Source of the DNA: JABMNT01 sp048262255
Lineage (GTDB): Bacteria; Pseudomonadota; Alphaproteobacteria; Rhodospirillales; Casp-alpha2
Assembly: GCA_048262255.1 (NCBI GenBank)
Contig: JBLXFH010000001.1
Coordinates: 434,001-498,000 of the forward strand
DNA length: 64,000 nt
Direction of reading: 5' to 3'
Part shown: in pieces, positions 60,256-64,000 of the stretch
How positions within the stretch are numbered: the first letter of the stretch is position 1
Layout: each line of letters starts with the position of its first letter
The notes under the pieces: generated by a model
What the model was told of the DNA's origin: nothing
What the model saw: only the letters and a program-made list of their open reading frames with translations
The model's database searches: none
Translations under genes and position numbers: made by a program

Positions 60256-61164
60256 TCAGAGCTCGGGCAAAGCGGGCGTCTTATTACGCCGCGCATTGAC
60301 CGCTTCGCGGTGGGAGATGTAACTGACCGCCGCGACAACAATGCCGCCACCGGCAATCACAAACGGATCCATGGGTTCGTCAAACAGGGTGATGCCGAGC
60401 AGCGTCGCCCACACCAGCTGGAGGAAAATGAACGGTTGCGTCACCGTCATCGGCGCTGCCTTGTAGGCCCGGGTCAGGGTGTAATGGCCGCAGGTCGCCG
60501 AGGTGGCGGCAACGGCCAGCCACAGGGTTTCGTACAGGGTTGGTGTCTGCCAGTAATAAATTGCACCGGGCAGCAGGGCGAGGGTGCAAACGATGGTCAG
60601 CATACCGACAATTACCGATGAATCCTCATAGGCGGTCAGTTTTTTTGACATAATGAAGGATGCCGCAAAAAACGGCGCGGCGCAAAGCTGCGCCAACTGA
60701 CCGGCGTTGATCTCCTGAAAGCCCGGCCGCAGGATGACCAGCGCCCCGATAAAACCGACCAGAACGCTGAAAATACGCCGGGCCTGCAGCTTTTCACCAA
60801 GAAACAGGGCAGCGCCAATGGTGATGAAGATGGGCGCCACATAACCAATGGCGGTCACCTCAGCGATCGGGATGCGGGCCATGGCAAAAAACCACAGCAT
60901 GACGCCAACGGCGTGCGCTAGACCGCGAATGGTGAAAAACCGCAGGCGATGAAAACTCGGCGGTTGCCTGAACAGCGGCAGCAGCGCCGGAGCGACCAGA
61001 AGAATACCAAACGCATAACGAATAAAAGCCATCTCCATGGCCGGCAGCGACGAACCCAGATGCCGGACGACGCCCGTAACCACGACAAAAAGCACGGTTG
61101 TCGCCAGCATCCAGCCGATGCCAATAAGCGGGTTTTGAGATTGGGAGTCCAAGGGGTCGGCCAC
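60256..61164 (-). CDS. DMT-superfamily (EamA) transporter
   Basis: 302 aa, GTG start after AAAAGAG. Ten hydrophobic helices arranged as two EamA repeats (about 13-145 and 155-290). These proteins export metabolites or act as drug/metabolite carriers; the substrate is unknown. Confidence 0.88.
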   Translation of the reverse strand: MADPLDSQSQNPLIGIGWMLATTVLFVVVTGVVRHLGSSLPAMEMAFIRYAFGILLVAPALLPLFRQPPSFHRLRFFTIRGLAHAVGVMLWFFAMARIPIAEVTAIGYVAPIFITIGAALFLGEKLQARRIFSVLVGFIGALVILRPGFQEINAGQLAQLCAAPFFAASFIMSKKLTAYEDSSVIVGMLTIVCTLALLPGAIYYWQTPTLYETLWLAVAATSATCGHYTLTRAYKAAPMTVTQPFIFLQLVWATLLGITLFDEPMDPFVIAGGGIVVAAVSYISHREAVNARRNKTPALPEL

Positions 61165-61348
61165 GCGGCTTCTCTTTTCTCATTTGTTTTACAAGAAGCC
61201 AGATCACGGGGGGATTCCAAAAGAAAAGAAACCAGCCAATGAAGCAAGGGCTTAAAGAGTAGAGAATCTAGCCCGCTCACAATAGAAGATGCAAGAGGCA
61301 GTGGTCACAAAACAGTTATTCCCCTCAAGCGATGCAAAACGACGACAT

Positions 61349-61945
61349 TTAGAGCAGGACTGTAACACCAACGGCGGCGACCAGCGCGATGGCAAAGGCC
61401 CGGTTCATCCATTTCCCGGTTTTCGGATTGCGCAAGGCCCGCGCCATGGACGCGCCAAACAGCAGCCAGGCTGTATTAACCGCGATAATCACACCCACCA
61501 GCGCCGCGATTTTGAAGGCGGCATCCAGCAGGGGCCGCCCGGCAACAAGATGGACGCTTGCATAGACCGCGCCAATCGCGGCAAAGGCCTTGGGGTTGGC
61601 AACAGCCAGCAGAACTCCCCCTATCAGAGAAGGCGGCTTGCTGTCGGCCTGTTCACCACTCAGCACCGGCGCCGTGGCGATTTTGTAGGCGAGGTAAAGA
61701 ATATAGACTAACGCCGCAGATGTCAGAACCGGCACCACAGCCGGCATCGCAAAAAGCACCCCGACAAGGCCGGTGGCAATCAACAGCAAAACCGTCGACG
61801 TTCCGAGAATAATTCCGGCGAGGTACCATAAACTCTTGCGGACGCCAAACACCGAGCCGGCAGCAGCAAGACTTAAAGTCGCCGGACCCGGACTGCCCAT
61901 AAGTGGAATGGCTGCAAGCAAAAGCAGCACCAGGTTTTCAATCAT
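61349..61945 (-). CDS. LysE-family translocator
   Basis: 198 aa from ATG 61945; the frame extends to 61990 without need. The LysE/RhtB signature M-G-S-P-G-P-A-T-L near the N-terminus and about six membrane helices are visible. Probable amino-acid or small-metabolite exporter. Confidence 0.88.
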   Translation of the reverse strand: MIENLVLLLLAAIPLMGSPGPATLSLAAAGSVFGVRKSLWYLAGIILGTSTVLLLIATGLVGVLFAMPAVVPVLTSAALVYILYLAYKIATAPVLSGEQADSKPPSLIGGVLLAVANPKAFAAIGAVYASVHLVAGRPLLDAAFKIAALVGVIIAVNTAWLLFGASMARALRNPKTGKWMNRAFAIALVAAVGVTVLL

Positions 61946-61961
61946 GACAGGACTGCCCCGA

Positions 61962-62546
61962 TCAGTCGTAGGTGATGGAGACGATTTCAAGCGACGTCAG
62001 ACCCGCCGGGGTCATCATCTCGACGCAATCGCCGACGGATGCCTTGAGCAGGGCGCGAGCGATGGGCGAGACCAGGCTGACCCGTTTTCGCTCCATATCA
62101 GCTTCATCGGCACCGACAATGGTAACGGTTTTTTCTTCATCCTCTTCCGTCAGATACACCACCGTCGCTCCGAAGAAAACCTGATCGCGGTTTTTCTGCT
62201 GGGCCGGGTCAACCACCTGAGCGTTTTCCAGGCGCTTGTCGAGAAAGCGGATGCGCCGATCAATCTCCCGCAGGCGTTTTTTGCCGTAGATGTAATCGCC
62301 GTTTTCCGACCGATCGCCGTTGCCAGCGGCCCAGGACACCACCTCGACGACCTTCGGCCTTTCCTCAACAACCAGTTGCCGCCATTCTTTCTTGAAGCGC
62401 TGATAGCCTTCACGGGTCAGATAAGTTTTTGCCCCCGCTGGCAGAGCGCGCGGTTCAAAATCATCCGCGGCTTCAGTCCGTTCATTTGGGGTTTTTCTGG
62501 ATATGGGGGTTTTCATCCCTATATGTTCCATTAGATTGGTAACCAT
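61962..62546 (-). CDS. greB: GreB-type transcript cleavage factor with N-terminal extension
   Basis: 194 aa. The coiled-coil tip carries the acidic pair in G-D-R-S-E-N-G-D-Y-I-Y-G-K-K-R-L-R-E-I-D, the GreB form (GreA has E-Y-H-A-A-K), and an FKBP-like C-terminal domain follows. About 40 residues precede the usual family start at Y-L-T-R-E-G-Y; internal ATGs at 62531 and 62516 could shorten this. It rescues backtracked RNA polymerase. Confidence 0.9.
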   Translation of the reverse strand: MVTNLMEHIGMKTPISRKTPNERTEAADDFEPRALPAGAKTYLTREGYQRFKKEWRQLVVEERPKVVEVVSWAAGNGDRSENGDYIYGKKRLREIDRRIRFLDKRLENAQVVDPAQQKNRDQVFFGATVVYLTEEDEEKTVTIVGADEADMERKRVSLVSPIARALLKASVGDCVEMMTPAGLTSLEIVSITYD

Positions 62547-62618
62547 AGAATTAAAATAGCAATATCATCGGCCGATGCCCATCATCAATGGCTTTGACCG
62601 TGAGCAACAGGAGCCCCC

Positions 62619-63389
62619 ATGAGCCAACTGGAAATTCACCAAATCCCGGTCCTCAATGACAATTATGTCTATCTGGCCCACGATTCGGAAACCGGCGCCA
62701 CCGCCGTTGTCGATCCGGCCGTCGGCGGGCCTGTCATCGAAGCCTTGGCGGAGAAGGGCTGGACCCTCACTCATATTCTTAACACCCACCATCACGCCGA
62801 CCATACGGGCGCTAATCTGGAACTGAAAAAACAGACCGGCTGCACCATTGTCGGTCCGAAAGCTGACCGCGCGCGCATTCCGGGCATTGATGTAGAAGTT
62901 GCCGATGGCGAGACCTACTCGCTGGGGCATGCCGAGGCCCAGGTTTTTGACGTGCCGGGGCATACGCGCGGCCATATCGCCTTCTGGTTTGCCGAATCCG
63001 ACGCCCTGTTTTGCGGCGACACTCTGTTTTCCATGGGCTGCGGTCGATTGTTTGAGGGCACTCCGGCACAGATGTGGGATTCTCTTACGAAACTGAAGGC
63101 GCTGCCGGATTCGACCCGGGTCTTCTGCGCCCATGAATACACCCAGGCCAATGGCCGCTTCGCCCTCTCGGTCGAGCCCGAAAACCACGATTTACAGGCG
63201 CGTATGGCGGAAGTTGACCAACTCCGCCAGCAGGGTAGACCAACCGTACCCTCGACTCTGGCCGTTGAAAAAGCGACGAACCCCTTTTTACGACCGGACA
63301 GTGCGGCCTTGCAGCAAGGGGTCGGACTTCCCGGTGGGAATGTCGTTGACGTTTTTGCCGAAACGCGGCGCTTGAAGGATTCGTTTTAA
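62619..63389 (+). CDS. gloB: Hydroxyacylglutathione hydrolase (glyoxalase II)
   Basis: 256 aa. Metallo-beta-lactamase motif T-H-H-H-A-D-H (written H-x-H-x-D-H), further ligands in G-H-T-R-G-H and the C-terminal substrate domain with C-A-H-E-Y-T. CAGGAG precedes the ATG. It hydrolyses S-D-lactoylglutathione in methylglyoxal detoxification. Confidence 0.95.
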   Translation: MSQLEIHQIPVLNDNYVYLAHDSETGATAVVDPAVGGPVIEALAEKGWTLTHILNTHHHADHTGANLELKKQTGCTIVGPKADRARIPGIDVEVADGETYSLGHAEAQVFDVPGHTRGHIAFWFAESDALFCGDTLFSMGCGRLFEGTPAQMWDSLTKLKALPDSTRVFCAHEYTQANGRFALSVEPENHDLQARMAEVDQLRQQGRPTVPSTLAVEKATNPFLRPDSAALQQGVGLPGGNVVDVFAETRRLKDSF

Positions 63390-63419
63390 GGCACCAAAAG
63401 AACGGGCTGGTGTTCGGTC

Positions 63420-64000
63420 CTAGTGGCGGTTTTCAACTCCCAACAGGCCGATCCGTTCATTAAAATGTAATCCGACAGCTCCGTTCATGCGAAACGAACC
63501 CGGATTATCGCCGCCGATAATCCCGATAAACCGTTCACAACCGAAATCCGCATGGGCCTGCAACAGGGCATGAGCCTTGATGTAGGTGCCCAGCCCCTGA
63601 CGCCGGTAGGGCGTGGCGACACCGGTCCGCAGCACCATGGCTGCGCCCTTCCACTCACCGCCCGCGCTGGACAGGTCGGCAACCGTGGAGACGGCGGCAA
63701 TCTCTCCATCGGCAGCGACCAGATAGACGGTCCGCGACAGACGACGATCCGCCAGAAAAGAGGCCGGCAGAGAATCCAGGCCGCAAGCTGCCTGCATCCG
63801 CTCAAGCCGGTCTGCGATCTCGATTGTGTCCGGGCCCATCAAAATTTTACGCTGCAGCGTTCCGGGGGTCACTGCCTGCCCAATCGCCTCCTGGCACAAT
63901 GGGATCACACGCGCTGCCGCCCCCTCAATCAGGGCGTAGTCTTCCGAAATGAAATAGCCGCCACGGGCAAGATCTTTTTTAAGCTGTGTGCGCAATACCC
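63420..64000 (-). CDS. GNAT-domain acetyltransferase, possibly truncated by window edge
   Basis: The frame is open to the edge; a TTG at 63995 is possible but the start may lie outside. At least 191 aa with the GNAT motif V-A-T-P-Y-R-R-Q-G-L-G-T-Y in the C-terminal half and a roughly 85-residue N-terminal region of unknown fold. Substrate unknown. Confidence 0.75.
   Translation of the reverse strand, partial: VLRTQLKKDLARGGYFISEDYALIEGAAARVIPLCQEAIGQAVTPGTLQRKILMGPDTIEIADRLERMQAACGLDSLPASFLADRRLSRTVYLVAADGEIAAVSTVADLSSAGGEWKGAAMVLRTGVATPYRRQGLGTYIKAHALLQAHADFGCERFIGIIGGDNPGSFRMNGAVGLHFNERIGLLGVENRH

Overview
The window reads as a chromosomal segment of an alphaproteobacterium, probably a marine or halotolerant member of the Rhodospirillales or a related order. 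Four gene neighbourhoods support this: the kdsD-lptCAB-rpoN-hpf-ptsN block, the ahcY-divL-like-tsaE-amgK-murU-addB-addA-trxA block, the rpmH-rnpA-yidD-yidC-engB block, and an hsp20-DUF1150 pair. Most of the sequence is moderately GC-rich and densely coded. Two stretches are visibly AT-richer and behave as accessory DNA: 12.2-16.1 kb and about 34.8-36.5 kb.

Layout. 0-2.6 kb: the end of a GldG-like / DUF4340 ABC-transporter operon. 2.6-5.2 kb: a membrane histidine kinase, then a small heat-shock protein behind a probable ROSE-type RNA thermometer, then DUF1150. 5.2-12.1 kb (minus strand): rnd, then kdsD, lptC, lptA, lptB, rpoN, hpf and ptsN (LPS export, sigma-54, ribosome hibernation, PTS-Ntr). 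12.2-16.1 kb: a roughly 3.9-kb island between a 13-bp copy of the tRNA-Leu(CAG) 3' end and the tRNA gene itself. It encodes a tyrosine recombinase. Directly after the recombinase stop codon begins a 2.15-kb segment bounded by perfect 19-bp inverted repeats, which holds two convergent genes: a methyltransferase and a 429-aa orphan. 16.3-22.8 kb: housekeeping and envelope genes (NDUFA9-like, MarR, M17 aminopeptidase, GST, GT2-GtrA fusion, multipass orphan). 22.8-33.8 kb: a catabolic region with RraA-like, FAH-family, OsmC and LVIVD proteins, a TctCBA tripartite tricarboxylate transporter, a GntR/FCD regulator, ectoine hydrolase and deacetylase (doeA/doeB), and a 3-hydroxyisobutyrate-dehydrogenase-like enzyme. 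33.8-40 kb: argB and the rpmH-to-engB ribosome/membrane-insertion operon. Between engB and argB sit a peptidoglycan-binding protein with an internal stop codon and a small membrane protein. 40-57.5 kb: MFS, ahcY, a DivL-like pseudokinase, a small orphan with a FliM/CheZ-like tail, class V aminotransferase, ferredoxin-NADP reductase, TsaE, muramic acid recycling (amgK/murU), AddBA and thioredoxin. 57.5-64 kb: an ArsR-controlled cation efflux gene, acetyltransferases, exporters, a GreB-like factor and GloB.

The most unusual item is the recombinase island. The inverted repeats contain dif-like cores (ATAA-7 bp-TTAT) in inverted orientation with an asymmetric spacer, which is the geometry for site-specific inversion. 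If inversion occurs, it would exchange which of the two convergent genes lies directly downstream of, and co-oriented with, the recombinase gene. The inverted repeats, the tRNA-derived direct repeats and the gene arrangement are read directly from the sequence. The switching role is inference.
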